64,000 bases of DNA from Cognataquiflexum nitidum. Its GTDB lineage: Bacteria > Bacteroidota > Bacteroidia > Cytophagales > Cyclobacteriaceae. How positions within the stretch are numbered: position 1 is the stretch's first letter; every line of letters starts with the position of its first letter. A model generated the notes under the pieces. That model saw only the letters and a program-made list of their open reading frames with translations, searched no databases and was not told the DNA's origin. This document shows positions 25,644-35,556 of this stretch, piece by piece. The position numbers and the translations under genes were made by a program. The stretch covers positions 97,161 through 161,160 of the forward strand of contig NZ_JAKZAM010000009.1 in NCBI RefSeq assembly GCF_022538055.1, read 5' to 3'.

Positions 25644-27491
25644 TCAGTTATCATCCAATTCTTTCAATTCTTCCGCATAGCCACCCGACAATATCGGGAA
25701 CCTATACCATGTTTTAGGATCTACATTGAATTCATCCAAATGGAATGATGGCGCAAGGCGTTCTCTTTTCCATTGGTTTCTAGACCAAAGCCGGAAGAAT
25801 TTTTTGATATAGCTCTTGAGTAATTCATTTTCTACGTTCAATTCCTCTTTAAGGATTAGAAAAATATCAAGAGGGGACCTTCTGTCCCGAATTGCAAGTC
25901 GCTCGATTTCGACAATAACGGAATAAGGCATGAGGTCAGTTTCGTCGGTCTGTTGGTTTTCAGAAGGCCTGAGTTCCGCTGTCGGTTGCAGGCCATTGAC
26001 TTTATTCAATCCTACGTAACCCAGATCAGACTCTGCCCAACGGAGCCAGTGGATTATAAAGTGCTTGTCAACTCCCGCAATGGGAGAAATGCTTCCACTA
26101 GAGTCACCATCCATGGTAGTATAGCCTACATCGCCTTCACTTCTATTAGAAGTACTCAGGAGCAATGCGTTTTTTACATTGGCAAGCATCCAAATGATCG
26201 GAGACCTAGCCCTTGCCTGAATGTTTTGAAGGGTGATGTCATCTTCCCTCCATGACAGCCTTCTTCCAATTGCTTTTTCGATTTTTTCTGTGTAGGATTT
26301 TACCTCATCGGTGATTTCCCAATGAAGAAACTCCGCTCCAATGCTTTCTGCCAAAAATTTTGCGCTCTGAAAGGTAGCAAAGGAGGAATTTTCAGAAGCC
26401 TGATAAGCAGTGGTAAGGATTTGTCCGATGATTTCTTTGATCGGATTATTTGTCAGGGGAGCAAAGGTTGATCCCAGCTTTTGAAGGAAGGCAGGTACAC
26501 CGAGTTCTTCAACCCCACGTCTCACCATTTCCGAAACCAACACAGCAATGGTCGATGAATCTGCGCCACCGCTGAGGGAGAGAACGAAACCCATGCTTTT
26601 GCTTTTTCTCAGGTAATCAAATAGTGCCAAAGCAGATGCTTTTACAAATTCCTCATTTTTATGGTGGTTGCTTATGACTTCAGGATAATCTTCGGTTTTG
26701 GAATCATAATCAAATGTCAATACCTGAAAGTCCTCAAAGGAAAGTAGATTGTTTTTGAAGATGAGCCTACCGTTTTTGGAAGCAAGGATTTCTCCATCAA
26801 AGATCATCCTGCCGGCCTCATTTCCAAGTAGGTTTACATAAAAGTAGGTAGCATCAAATAGCCTTGAGCTTTCATTTACAAGCTGTTCTCTGAGTATACT
26901 TTTTCCCATTGCAAAGTGACTTGCACTTGGATTGAAGATGATGTCTACCTTCCTGTCTTTGAGTCGATATCCGGGTCTGACTTTCCCCCTCCATGCATCT
27001 TCACAGATTTCAAAGCCATACTTTACACCTTTTTTTTCAAGCATGAGATCACCAAAAGGAACCTGATATCCCTGAAATTCAAAATTAGTCACTTTTCCCT
27101 GTTCCCAAGGGGTAAACCAGCGAAACTCATAATGAACACCATCTATGGCCATAAATTGCTTGGCTACAAAGCCTGTGACTTTTTGGTCTTCCAAAAGGGC
27201 AACACAATTATAAACCTTATCCTGTATCCTTACCGGAAGACCGATTGCAATGGTGATGTCTTCTGAATAAGGCAATAGCTGTTCTAGTTGTTTAAGTGCC
27301 TTTTGTGGATACCAATAACTTAAAAAAAGATCTTCACTGCCATATCCTGTGATAGCCAATTCCGGAAAACAAAGGAATTCGGCTTTTAAGGATTTTGCCT
27401 TTTCTATCGCCTGAATGATATGCCTAAGGTTACCCGTCCAGTCTAAAGGTGTTTGGTTGACAGTGGCACAAGCGATTTTTAATGTTGACAT
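25644..27491 (-). CDS. nadE: Glutamine-dependent NAD+ synthetase
   Basis: About 615 residues from ATG 27491 (MSTLKIACA). The N-terminal nitrilase domain supplies ammonia; its Glu is in FPELAITGYG and its nucleophilic Cys in YGFEICEDAWRG. The C-terminal NAD synthase domain has the ATP-pyrophosphatase loop SLSGGADSS and the NRSEGDVGYTTMDGDSSGSISPI block. It catalyses the final amidation of deamido-NAD+ in the cytosol. It sits between lgt and rnc on the same strand, with small gaps (39 and 43 bp) that allow co-transcription. Confidence 0.96.
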   Translation of the reverse strand: MSTLKIACATVNQTPLDWTGNLRHIIQAIEKAKSLKAEFLCFPELAITGYGSEDLFLSYWYPQKALKQLEQLLPYSEDITIAIGLPVRIQDKVYNCVALLEDQKVTGFVAKQFMAIDGVHYEFRWFTPWEQGKVTNFEFQGYQVPFGDLMLEKKGVKYGFEICEDAWRGKVRPGYRLKDRKVDIIFNPSASHFAMGKSILREQLVNESSRLFDATYFYVNLLGNEAGRMIFDGEILASKNGRLIFKNNLLSFEDFQVLTFDYDSKTEDYPEVISNHHKNEEFVKASALALFDYLRKSKSMGFVLSLSGGADSSTIAVLVSEMVRRGVEELGVPAFLQKLGSTFAPLTNNPIKEIIGQILTTAYQASENSSFATFQSAKFLAESIGAEFLHWEITDEVKSYTEKIEKAIGRRLSWREDDITLQNIQARARSPIIWMLANVKNALLLSTSNRSEGDVGYTTMDGDSSGSISPIAGVDKHFIIHWLRWAESDLGYVGLNKVNGLQPTAELRPSENQQTDETDLMPYSVIVEIERLAIRDRRSPLDIFLILKEELNVENELLKSYIKKFFRLWSRNQWKRERLAPSFHLDEFNVDPKTWYRFPILSGGYAEELKELDDN

Positions 27492-27534
27492 TCTGTTTGT
27501 ATAAAGACTTAAATCTGATCTCAAAGATACTGCA

Positions 27535-28275
27535 CTATACTGCTATCTGGAGAACTTCGCAGGCATTTTTAGCCGCTTCTTGCTCTGCTTTCTTTTTGGT
27601 GGCCCCTTTTCCGGAGGCTAAAAGTTTTCCATTGACATGAAGTTCGACTATAAACTCCTTGAATCGTTGTTCTCCATTTACTGCGATTGTCTTGAAATCA
27701 ATTTCAAAATTTTCTCTTTGACCCCATTCGATGATTTTACTTTTAAAATTGGTCGTGGTGCTGATGATATTATCAAGATCGAAATGGATAATGATCCTTT
27801 TCAAAATGAATTTCTTACAAAAATGAAAATCTCTATCCAAGTAAATGGCTCCAACCATAGCCTCTAGCGCATCTCCATAAAGAGATTTGTGTGAGCTGAG
27901 ATTTTTACCTTTGTATTCCTCGCTGATGATTTTGGAAAGGCCGATTTTGATAGCAATTTGGTTGAGGGCTTCTCTATTGACCATCCTGCTTCTGGTTTCG
28001 GTTAGGAATCCTTCATCCCTGTAAGGATATTTGATAAACAAAAATTCTGCAACAACAGCTCCCAATATGGCATCTCCGAGATATTCCAATCTTTCATTTG
28101 AAATTTTCATTCCATTGATTGACTCCTCGGCAGCAGAGGCATGCTTGATGGCAAGTTTGTAAAGGGTCAAATTAAAAGGCTTGCTTCCAACCATATGTTT
28201 TATGGAAGAAGCAAGCCTTTTTTCGTATTTGGTGTAAAACAGTGACCTAAGCCGTAGTAATCTGGACAGTTTCAA
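27535..28275 (-). CDS. rnc: Ribonuclease III
   Basis: A 246-residue protein. The RNase III signature NERLEYLGDAILG lies near residue 62, and the second acidic site is in YGDALEAMVGAIYLD. The C-terminal double-stranded-RNA-binding domain ends GKGATKKKAEQEAAKNA. It processes rRNA and dsRNA. It begins two bases after the fabF stop codon, forming acpP-fabF-rnc, a common gene order in the phylum. It terminates with TAG, showing that UAG is an ordinary stop in this organism. Confidence 0.96.
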   Translation of the reverse strand: MKLSRLLRLRSLFYTKYEKRLASSIKHMVGSKPFNLTLYKLAIKHASAAEESINGMKISNERLEYLGDAILGAVVAEFLFIKYPYRDEGFLTETRSRMVNREALNQIAIKIGLSKIISEEYKGKNLSSHKSLYGDALEAMVGAIYLDRDFHFCKKFILKRIIIHFDLDNIISTTTNFKSKIIEWGQRENFEIDFKTIAVNGEQRFKEFIVELHVNGKLLASGKGATKKKAEQEAAKNACEVLQIAV

Positions 28276-28277
28276 TG

Positions 28278-29531
28278 TTACTCTGTTATTTTTTTGAAGA
28301 TGATGGAAGCGTTATGTCCACCAAATCCAAAAGTATTGCTCAATGCTGCCCTGATTTCTCTTTTTTGGGCCTTATTGAAAGTCAGGTTCAATCTAGGGTC
28401 AAAGTCCTCATCATCAGTAAAATGATTGATGGTGGGCGGGATGAGACTATTTTTTATAGCAAGTATTGAAGCAATCGCTTCAACTCCACCTGCTGCACCT
28501 AGAAGGTGCCCTGTCATCGACTTGGTACTGCTTATATTGATCTTGTAAGCGTGCTCGCCGAATACTTTTTGAATCGCTTTGACTTCACTGATATCTCCGA
28601 GAGGAGTGGAAGTACCGTGTACATTGACATAGTCAATATCCTCAGGCTGCATTTCGGCATCCTCAAGGGCATGCTTCATCACATTGCTAGCACCTTCACC
28701 TTCCGGATGAGGAGCGGTAATATGGTAAGCATCTGCGGTCATTCCACCACCTACCAATTCAGCATATATTTTTGCTCCCCGAGCTTTGGCATGTTCATAA
28801 TCTTCGAGTATAAGACAGCCGGCTCCTTCGCCAAGGACAAATCCATCTCTGTTTTTGTCAAATGGTCTTGAAGCAGTAGTGGGAGATTCATTTCTTTGGG
28901 AAAGGGCTTTCAAGGCATTGAATCCGCCTACACCTGCCTCAGTTATGGTGGCTTCTGTACCACCTGTGATGAAGATGTCCGCTTTGTTTAGCCTGATGTA
29001 ATTGAAAGCATCTATAATGGCATTTGTGGCAGAAGCACAAGCCGAAACTGTTACAAAATTTGGACCTCTAAATCCATATCTTATCGAAATGAAACCTGCG
29101 CAGATGTCAGCTATCATTTTGGGGATAAAGAACGGATTGAATCTCGGGGTGCCATCACCTCGTGCAAAGTCGGTCACCTCATCCTGAAAGGACCTGAGAC
29201 CGCCAATACCTGAACCCATGATGACTCCGGCCCTGTGTAAGTTGATTTTTTCTAGATCAAGACCTGCATCTTTGATCGCCTCATCTGCAGCGATAAGCCC
29301 CATCTGAGTAAAAAGATCCATTTTTCGGGCTTCTTTTCTATCAATAAACTGTTCGACATCAAGATTCTTGACCTCGCAGGCAAATTGGGTTTTGAAAAGG
29401 GTAGCATCGAACCTAGTAATAGGTGCAGCACCGCTTACACCATTTGATAAACCGTTCCAGAATTCAGGAACGGTATTTCCAATCGGTGTAAGGGCACCTA
29501 AACCTGTTACTACAACTCTTCTTAAATTCAT
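28278..29531 (-). CDS. fabF: 3-oxoacyl-[acyl-carrier-protein] synthase II
   Basis: A 417-residue condensing enzyme of fatty-acid elongation. The Cys-His-His triad is visible: Cys in VSACASATNA, His in NVHGTSTPLGD and His in STKSMTGHLLGAAGG. The usual N-terminus RRVVVTGLGALTPIG is intact. It is encoded 22 bp downstream of acpP and directly before rnc. Confidence 0.97.
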   Translation of the reverse strand: MNLRRVVVTGLGALTPIGNTVPEFWNGLSNGVSGAAPITRFDATLFKTQFACEVKNLDVEQFIDRKEARKMDLFTQMGLIAADEAIKDAGLDLEKINLHRAGVIMGSGIGGLRSFQDEVTDFARGDGTPRFNPFFIPKMIADICAGFISIRYGFRGPNFVTVSACASATNAIIDAFNYIRLNKADIFITGGTEATITEAGVGGFNALKALSQRNESPTTASRPFDKNRDGFVLGEGAGCLILEDYEHAKARGAKIYAELVGGGMTADAYHITAPHPEGEGASNVMKHALEDAEMQPEDIDYVNVHGTSTPLGDISEVKAIQKVFGEHAYKINISSTKSMTGHLLGAAGGVEAIASILAIKNSLIPPTINHFTDDEDFDPRLNLTFNKAQKREIRAALSNTFGFGGHNASIIFKKITE

Positions 29532-29553
29532 AAATGAATTTTGAATGAATATT

Positions 29554-29790
29554 TTATTTTACGTTTGCCTCCAGATAGCTGATAGCCTGACCTACTGTAC
29601 CGATTTGCTCAGCTTGGTCATCTGGAATAGAAAGGTTGAATTCTTTTTCGAATTCCATAATGAGCTCAACTGTATCCAGTGAGTCTGCACCAAGATCATT
29701 GGTGAAACTAGCCTCAGGAGTTACTTCAGATTCTTCTACGCCTAATTTATCAACGATAATGGCTTTAACTTTTTGCGCAATTTCAGACAT
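29554..29790 (-). CDS. acpP: Acyl carrier protein
   Basis: A 78-residue acidic four-helix protein with the phosphopantetheine site Ser in [17 protein letters not shown]. It carries acyl chains for FabF, which is encoded immediately downstream. A promoter fitting the Bacteroidota consensus is found 31-62 bp upstream. Confidence 0.97.
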   Translation of the reverse strand: MSEIAQKVKAIIVDKLGVEESEVTPEASFTNDLGADSLDTVELIMEFEKEFNLSIPDDQAEQIGTVGQAISYLEANVK

Positions 29791-29820
29791 TTTTCGAACA
29801 GTTTAATTTAAAACACTTCG

Positions 29821-29852
29821 CAAAGAAATAGATTTAAAACCTTATTGCCAAA
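29821..29852 (-). promoter_or_regulatory. Predicted promoter of acpP-fabF-rnc
   Basis: On the minus strand TTTG (29852-29849) and TTTCTTTG (29828-29821; one mismatch to TAnnTTTG) are 20 bp apart, in the right place for the acpP message. Confidence 0.5.
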
Positions 29853-29941
29853 AAAATGCCGTACCTAAATTGAAGATATTATTTAGGGTGTCAGAAGTTG
29901 GAAGATTATTTTTAATTTTGTTTGGGTAAAATCTTCCATAA

Positions 29942-30370
29942 ATGAAGAAAAGCAAATTAATTGTAGAACACCTGTATGAATTTGAACTTCTTGGTTTTGT
30001 GGCTCCTGTCAAAGACTACAAAATGGCATGGATGATCAATAATGCCTTAGATCTTAAACTTGTAAAAAGCGTGGATTATGAACTCGAATTTATCAGTGGT
30101 ACAAAACTTTGCATTTCTCAATACAAGTGTGGAAAAGAAAACGGATTTATTCAGCTATTAAAAAATAAATCCTTTGCTCAGGATACCAAGTCATTATACC
30201 TCATTCCTGAATTGAAAATCTTTGATTACTTCCTCCTCATCCAAGATTTTACTTCCGAAGTGGATATTAATGACTATATTGAGCGCCTTTCGAGCAATGT
30301 ATTAATCCAGAATGTAGTCAAACTCGACATCGATAAAATCAAATCAAAAGAAAATCTATTAACCTATTAA
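29942..30370 (+). CDS. IPExxxVDY family protein
   Basis: A 142-residue protein of the Bacteroidota-specific IPExxxVDY family, almost always next to pyruvate kinase, as here (13 bp before pyk). The hallmark reads IPELKIFDY, with Phe in place of the usual Val. The rest (EFELLGFVAPVKDYKMAWMINNALDLKL) fits the family. There is no signal peptide and no known activity; the conserved linkage suggests a role tied to glycolysis. A TAATTTTG -7-like element lies at 29913-29920, without a clear -33 element. Confidence 0.9.
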   Translation: MKKSKLIVEHLYEFELLGFVAPVKDYKMAWMINNALDLKLVKSVDYELEFISGTKLCISQYKCGKENGFIQLLKNKSFAQDTKSLYLIPELKIFDYFLLIQDFTSEVDINDYIERLSSNVLIQNVVKLDIDKIKSKENLLTY

Positions 30371-30383
30371 AACCCAATATTCT

Positions 30384-31814
30384 ATGAGTATTGCTCTTTA
30401 TAATAAGACAAAAATATTAGCTACCATCGGTCCTGCGTCCAACAATATTGACACTTTGAAAAGTCTAGCCAATGCAGGAGCCAATGTTTTCAGACTCAAT
30501 TTTTCGCATGGTACACACGCCCAGCATGCCGAAGTGATCAAAATGATCCGCGAAATCAATGAAAAACTTACCGTCAAAATCGGCATTCTTCAGGACCTTC
30601 AGGGGCCAAAAATCCGCGTGGGGGAAATGGAAAACGGAGGCGTCCAGATAGTTCCCGGAGGAAAAATTACCATCACCAACGATCCTGTTGTCGGTAATGC
30701 CGAACTTGTAAGTACCGTTTATGAAAACCTTCCAAATGATGTGAAGTCAGGGGATAGGATTCTGATTGATGATGGCAATATCGAACTCGCTGTCAACAAT
30801 ACAGATGGCAAAAATGTCCGCTGTGTAGTCATCCATGGGGGTATTCTGAAATCAAGAAAAGGGATCAACCTTCCCAATACCAAAGTTTCTGCTCCTTCTC
30901 TTACAGAAAAAGACCTCGAAGACCTTGAATTTGGATTGGCCAATGACGTTGATTGGATTGCACTCTCATTTGTAAGGTCAGTAGATGATATCATTGATTT
31001 GAGAGAAAGAATCACCAAAGCCGGAAAAAGCTGTAAAATAGTTGCCAAAATCGAAAAGCCCGAAGCCCTTCAGAATATTGAATCCATCATCGAGGCGACA
31101 GATGCCATCATGGTGGCTAGGGGAGATCTTGGCGTTGAAATGCCAATGGAAACTGTCCCTCTCTGGCAGAAGAAAATGGTAAAGCTTTGTAAAGTCGCCT
31201 GCAAGCCTGTCATCATCGCCACACAAATGCTGGAGAGTATGACCACTCATCCAAGACCGACAAGGGCAGAAACCAATGATGTCGCCACTGCAGTATTGGA
31301 TGGTGCGGATGCGGTAATGCTTTCAGCTGAAACAGCCTCAGGACAGTTTCCTGTCAATGCAGTCAAAGCCATGAGTACCATTATTAATTATATTGAAACC
31401 AATGAGGACGTATTTCACCATCTCTATAAAATAGAGGAAAGTGATCCTAACTTCTTAAGTAAAAACCTCACTTTGATGGCCGCCAGGCTTTCTAGAAATG
31501 TGAAGGCCAAAGCTTTGGTCGGAATTACAACCTCAGGTCAGACTCCCTTGAGATTGGCTTCTTTTAGACCTCTCGCCAATCTTTTGATTTTTACCAGAAA
31601 CAAAAACCTATTGACCCAATTGAGTTTGGTCTGGGGAGTCAGGGCCTATTATTATGAAAGCAGCACTTCTACTGATGCCACTTTCACGGATATACAGGAT
31701 CAATTGAAAAAAGATGGATTTGTTAAAAACGGAGACATCATCATCAACACAGCAAGTATGCCTTTGAAAGAAAAAGGAAAAACAAACATGCTTAAGATAC
31801 ATGTTGTGGAGTAA
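30384..31814 (+). CDS. pyk: Pyruvate kinase
   Basis: A 476-residue glycolytic enzyme making ATP and pyruvate from phosphoenolpyruvate. It has TKILATIGPAS at the N-terminus and the active-site IVAKIEKPEAL with the catalytic Lys. Further on are MVARGDLGVEMPMETVP and the substrate/K+ region ATQMLESMTTHPRPTRAETNDVATAVLDGADAVMLSAETASGQFP. The C-terminal regulatory domain is complete. It is co-transcribed with the IPExxxVDY gene and ends in a strong terminator. Confidence 0.97.
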   Translation: MSIALYNKTKILATIGPASNNIDTLKSLANAGANVFRLNFSHGTHAQHAEVIKMIREINEKLTVKIGILQDLQGPKIRVGEMENGGVQIVPGGKITITNDPVVGNAELVSTVYENLPNDVKSGDRILIDDGNIELAVNNTDGKNVRCVVIHGGILKSRKGINLPNTKVSAPSLTEKDLEDLEFGLANDVDWIALSFVRSVDDIIDLRERITKAGKSCKIVAKIEKPEALQNIESIIEATDAIMVARGDLGVEMPMETVPLWQKKMVKLCKVACKPVIIATQMLESMTTHPRPTRAETNDVATAVLDGADAVMLSAETASGQFPVNAVKAMSTIINYIETNEDVFHHLYKIEESDPNFLSKNLTLMAARLSRNVKAKALVGITTSGQTPLRLASFRPLANLLIFTRNKNLLTQLSLVWGVRAYYYESSTSTDATFTDIQDQLKKDGFVKNGDIIINTASMPLKEKGKTNMLKIHVVE

Positions 31815-31840
31815 ATCCACTTAACTTTTTGACTTAGAAT

Positions 31841-31871
31841 AAAGCTGCCTCCAAAGGCAGCTTTTTTTTTA
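31841..31871 (+). terminator. Rho-independent terminator after pyk
   Basis: AAAGCTGCCT-ccaa-AGGCAGCTTTTTTTTT: a perfect 10-bp stem and nine Ts, 26 bp after the stop codon. Confidence 0.92.
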
Positions 31872-31992
31872 TGTTGTTTTTACAATTCAACCGAAAAATC
31901 GGACAGTTCAGCTTGGAAAATAAACAACTCAAAGTTATTTGAATTCCATTTTTAATTTAGAATAGTTCATAAGGCAAATAAACTAATCAACT

Positions 31993-33417
31993 ATGGAAAA
32001 ACTATTAAAATTTCTGATCTTCGGTTCAATGTTCTTTGCTATTTTGTCTTGTCAAGATGAAGACGTCACACCGCAACCACCTGCGCCTACAGTTTTGGCG
32101 GCGGCAAGCAATGCCGGATTGTCTACCTTGGTGTCTGCAGTCGCAGCAGTCCCGGGACTTGGTTCTGTATTGATCAATGCAGATGAGATTACAGTTTTTG
32201 CTCCGACCAATGATGCATTTGCTGCAGCATTGACTGCTTTTGGAGCAAGTGATTTGAATGATCTGGTAAATAAACTTGGCGGTGTTGACAATCTGGAAAC
32301 AGTATTGGGATTCCATGTGGTGCCTGCGGTTGCTTTTGCTGCTGACCTTCAAGCTTCAAATACCTTTACCACAGTATCAGGTCAGCAAATCACTGTTGCA
32401 AAATCCGGCAACAACGTGACAGTAACTGACTTTGCAGGCAATGTTGCAAATGTAGTTACTGCTGATGTGGCCATCGAAAATGGTGTTGTCCATGTGATCA
32501 ATAGGGTATTGATTCCGAATATTGTTCTTCCTAAGCCTAATTTGGTAGAAGCTGCTACTGCTGCAGGTTTGACCACTTTACTTTCTGCAGTCACAGCCGT
32601 GGAGGGATTGGCTAATGCTCTATTGAGTGCCGAGGGGATAACGGTTTTTGCACCGACCAATGCTGCATTTGGAAACGCGCTAGAAGCCTTTAATGTAGCA
32701 AACTTAAGTCAGTTAGTAACAAAAATTGGAGGAATTGAAAATCTAGAAAAAGTTTTAGGTTTCCATGTCGTGCCTGCAGTTGCGTTTGCGGCTGACCTTC
32801 AACCAACAAATAGTTTTCCAACATTGGGAGGTCAAAATATTACAGTTAACCGTTCGCCAAACGGTGTGACCTTACTTGATGCAGCAGGAAATACCTTCAA
32901 GGTAGTCACTGCAGATGTGGCTATCGAAAATGGGGTGGTACATGTGATTGACGGAGTATTGCTTCCTACTTTAGATCTGCCTAATGTCGTAGAAGCCGCT
33001 ACAGCTGCTAATCTTACTGTATTATTGGATGCAGTGACAGCAGCAGGATTGGGTCAGGCATTGTTAGATGCTGAGGCCATCACAGTATTTGCGCCAACCA
33101 ATGCGGCATTTACAGCTTTGCTTGCAGCGCAAGAAGTAACCTCCCTTCAGGCACTGATAAATAAACTTGGTGCTCCTGCAGTAATTAAGGTTCTTCAGTT
33201 CCATGTTGTTCCGGCTACTGCCTTCTCCTTTGATTTGGCAGAAGGCCCTCAATCTGTACCCACTCTGGCAGGCGAGAATTTGACTGTAACAAGGACAGGT
33301 GCAAATGTCACAGTAAGAGATGCAGCAGGTACAACATATAATGTGGTAGCGGCAGATGTTGCGATAGAGAATGGCGTGGTACATGTCATTGATGGAGTTT
33401 TATTGCCTACACTTTAA
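31993..33417 (+). CDS. Lipoprotein with three fasciclin (FAS1) domains
   Basis: A 474-residue protein with a lipobox ILSC (Cys about 20) and then three tandem FAS1 modules of about 140 residues. Each repeats AL-x-A-E-x-ITVFAPTNAAF, VLGFHVVPA-x-AF and VVTADVAIENGVVHVI-(D/N)-x-VLLP. Such proteins mediate adhesion at the cell surface. The three modules are very alike, as after recent internal duplication. A hairpin terminator follows the stop. Confidence 0.93.
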   Translation: MEKLLKFLIFGSMFFAILSCQDEDVTPQPPAPTVLAAASNAGLSTLVSAVAAVPGLGSVLINADEITVFAPTNDAFAAALTAFGASDLNDLVNKLGGVDNLETVLGFHVVPAVAFAADLQASNTFTTVSGQQITVAKSGNNVTVTDFAGNVANVVTADVAIENGVVHVINRVLIPNIVLPKPNLVEAATAAGLTTLLSAVTAVEGLANALLSAEGITVFAPTNAAFGNALEAFNVANLSQLVTKIGGIENLEKVLGFHVVPAVAFAADLQPTNSFPTLGGQNITVNRSPNGVTLLDAAGNTFKVVTADVAIENGVVHVIDGVLLPTLDLPNVVEAATAANLTVLLDAVTAAGLGQALLDAEAITVFAPTNAAFTALLAAQEVTSLQALINKLGAPAVIKVLQFHVVPATAFSFDLAEGPQSVPTLAGENLTVTRTGANVTVRDAAGTTYNVVAADVAIENGVVHVIDGVLLPTL

Positions 33418-33441
33418 ATATTTAGTAAAGGCTATATTATG

Positions 33442-33470
33442 GAAGGGGGACATAGGTTCCCCTTCTATTT
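33442..33470 (+). terminator. Probable terminator after the fasciclin gene
   Basis: GAAGGGGGA / TTCCCCTTC stem with a 6-base loop (33442-33465), then TATTTATTTT. Confidence 0.6.
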
Positions 33471-33486
33471 ATTTTAAAAAATTATG

Positions 33487-33640
33487 TTTAACCGCTTTAT
33501 TGCACGCAGCCAAAATATCGATGGCTGGAGAATGATTAGCAGGCTCAATGTATGATGGACTGTCGCCCGTGGACGAGTATCCGCATCCGATAAAGTCTCG
33601 TCTATCCAGTCCTGCAACATTGCAGATACTCGTTTCAATA
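33487..33640 (+). repeat. GTATCCGC dispersed repeat, copy A
   Basis: It opens with ACCGCTTTATTGCACGCAGCC. It has a central GTGGACGAGTATCCGCAT and closes with CAACATTGCAGATACTCG. It aligns in order with the copy at 48164-48315. It lies in the otherwise gene-free stretch 33418-33775. Confidence 0.7.
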
Positions 33641-33775
33641 ATCATTATAATCCTTTACTAAAATCAAGAAATCAAATTCCTCTTGTTTAATTAAAATTCT
33701 GAAGCTAGTAGGTGTGATTTGTTTGAAATAAAATTATCGCCACATTGGTCAGTCTTTTCCAATAACTTATGATTT

Positions 33776-34804
33776 ATGTTCCATATTAGGTTCAAATTTG
33801 TTTATCCGGGACTTCTAGCGCTGTATTCATTCATGAATATCAGGATATTGGGTGGTGACAGATTATATCAGGCCGATTTAACTTATGACAAATTATTTGT
33901 AACAGTAGTAGCTTTATGCTATGCCGTATGGTTTTCAAATTTCTATATAGAAAAATTTGCAGGATTTGATCCAAAGAAATTTCATCCTTTATTGGTTCAG
34001 TTTTTAGGAAGTTTAGTTGCAGTGAGTATCATTAGTTTTTTATCTGTTTCAATCACAGGAATAATATTGGGTGAGCCTTATGACCTTTCCTTTCAAAATT
34101 TAATTCTCACTAGTGGCTTTGCATTTAGGATCAACTTATTCCTGAATTGTGTAAATGCTATATTTTTCTTCAGTAAAAAATTCAGAGAAAAAGCCGTGGA
34201 GGCGGAGAAGTTGCACACTTTTAATGTATCTGCAAGATTAGAGACTTTGAATTCACAGATCAACCCACATTTTTTCTTCAATAACCTGAGTACCTTGTCT
34301 GTATTGATTCATGAAAATCCTGTTAAGGCTGATGAATACCTTCAAAAACTCTCCAACATCTACAGGTACATTTTAAATAACCGAGACAAGGAACTTGTAA
34401 CCCTGAAGGAGGAATTTAGTTTTCTTCAAAATTATATCGACCTGCTTTCAATTAGATTTAAAGATTCTTTAAAATTCAATTTGCAGGTTGATAATGATCT
34501 TAGCAATCTAATGTTGCCACCTGCTGTGATGCAGCTTTTGGTAGAAAATGTGGTCAAACATAATTATTTTACCATAAAAGAACCTTTGGAGGTATTTATC
34601 AAATCCGATAGCAAAGAATTAATTGTGAAAAACAAAAAACAGGTAAAAGAAGCTGTAGAATTTTCAACAGGAATCGGGTTGCAAAACATTTCTGATAGGT
34701 ATAGGTTTTTAGGAAATGAAATCATCATTCTTGACAAAGAAGAATATTTTGAAATTAGGCTTCCTTTAATATCGGCAAATGAAGATACTCATAGTAGAAG
34801 ATGA
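33776..34804 (+). CDS. LytS/YehU-type sensor histidine kinase
   Basis: A 342-residue protein. Four hydrophobic helices lie in the first 135 residues. The His_kinase domain has SQINPHFFFNNLSTL (phospho-acceptor His about 165) and PPAVMQLLVENVVKH (N-box). A degenerate G-box GIGLQNISDRYRFL follows. No extracellular sensor domain is seen, so the membrane helices probably sense the signal. Its last 26 bp overlap the LytTR regulator, giving a coupled two-component pair typical of Bacteroidota. Confidence 0.93.
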   Translation: MFHIRFKFVYPGLLALYSFMNIRILGGDRLYQADLTYDKLFVTVVALCYAVWFSNFYIEKFAGFDPKKFHPLLVQFLGSLVAVSIISFLSVSITGIILGEPYDLSFQNLILTSGFAFRINLFLNCVNAIFFFSKKFREKAVEAEKLHTFNVSARLETLNSQINPHFFFNNLSTLSVLIHENPVKADEYLQKLSNIYRYILNNRDKELVTLKEEFSFLQNYIDLLSIRFKDSLKFNLQVDNDLSNLMLPPAVMQLLVENVVKHNYFTIKEPLEVFIKSDSKELIVKNKKQVKEAVEFSTGIGLQNISDRYRFLGNEIIILDKEEYFEIRLPLISANEDTHSRR

Positions 34805-35549
34805 ACCTCTAGTTATACAAAGGATCAGTAAAATCATTAAAGACAACAAACCTGAATGGGAAGTCGTCAGTACCGTACAAAGTGTCAAAGAACTCAACCA
34901 GATACTTGACGATAAATTTCAATTTGACCTGATGCTTTGCGACATCCACCTTGCTGATGGATTGAGTTTTAAGGCTTTTGCAAACCGAAAAATCAGCTTT
35001 CCGATTATTTTTATAACTGCTTATGACCAATACGCACTTCAATCATTTGACCATAATTGTATTGATTATGTGCTAAAACCTATCCAAGAGGAAAGACTTT
35101 TGAAGGCCTTTGAAAAAGCTGAGTCTTTGATCAAAAACTATATTCCAAAACTTTTTAACCAAGAACTGATCAATGACCTCCTCAATAAATATAAGGAGAA
35201 GAGCTATAAGAAGAGATTCTTAACCAAGTTGGGGAATAAAATCAGGTTTGTATCAGGGGAGGATGTTGCCTATTTTTATACAGAAGATGGGATAAGCTAT
35301 CTTGTAGAAAAGGGTTCAAATAAAAAAAACATTATAGAACAAAGTCTGAACGAATTGGAGCAGGAGCTTTTAGATCCTACAAAATTCTACAGGATTAATC
35401 GTTCTATAATTATCCATCTTGATGGTTTGGTGGATATGAAACCCTACTTTAATGGAAGGTTGCTTCTTTCGATGAATGCTATGATTGATAATGAAATCAT
35501 CGTAGCCCGGGAGAAGGTTAATGAATTTAAGAGTTGGTTAAATCAATAA
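34779..35549 (+). CDS. LytTR family response regulator
   Basis: A 256-residue protein. The receiver domain has VEDEP near the start, phospho-acceptor Asp55 in MLCDIHLADG, the Thr/Ser position in FITAYD and the Lys in YVLKPI. The C-terminal LytTR DNA-binding domain (about residues 145-256) has VAYFYTEDGISYLVEKGS and FYRINRSIIIHLDGL. It is paired with the overlapping kinase and followed 7 bp later by a small membrane protein gene that may belong to the same unit. Confidence 0.94.
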   Translation: MKILIVEDEPLVIQRISKIIKDNKPEWEVVSTVQSVKELNQILDDKFQFDLMLCDIHLADGLSFKAFANRKISFPIIFITAYDQYALQSFDHNCIDYVLKPIQEERLLKAFEKAESLIKNYIPKLFNQELINDLLNKYKEKSYKKRFLTKLGNKIRFVSGEDVAYFYTEDGISYLVEKGSNKKNIIEQSLNELEQELLDPTKFYRINRSIIIHLDGLVDMKPYFNGRLLLSMNAMIDNEIIVAREKVNEFKSWLNQ

Positions 35550-35556
35550 GCCCAAT

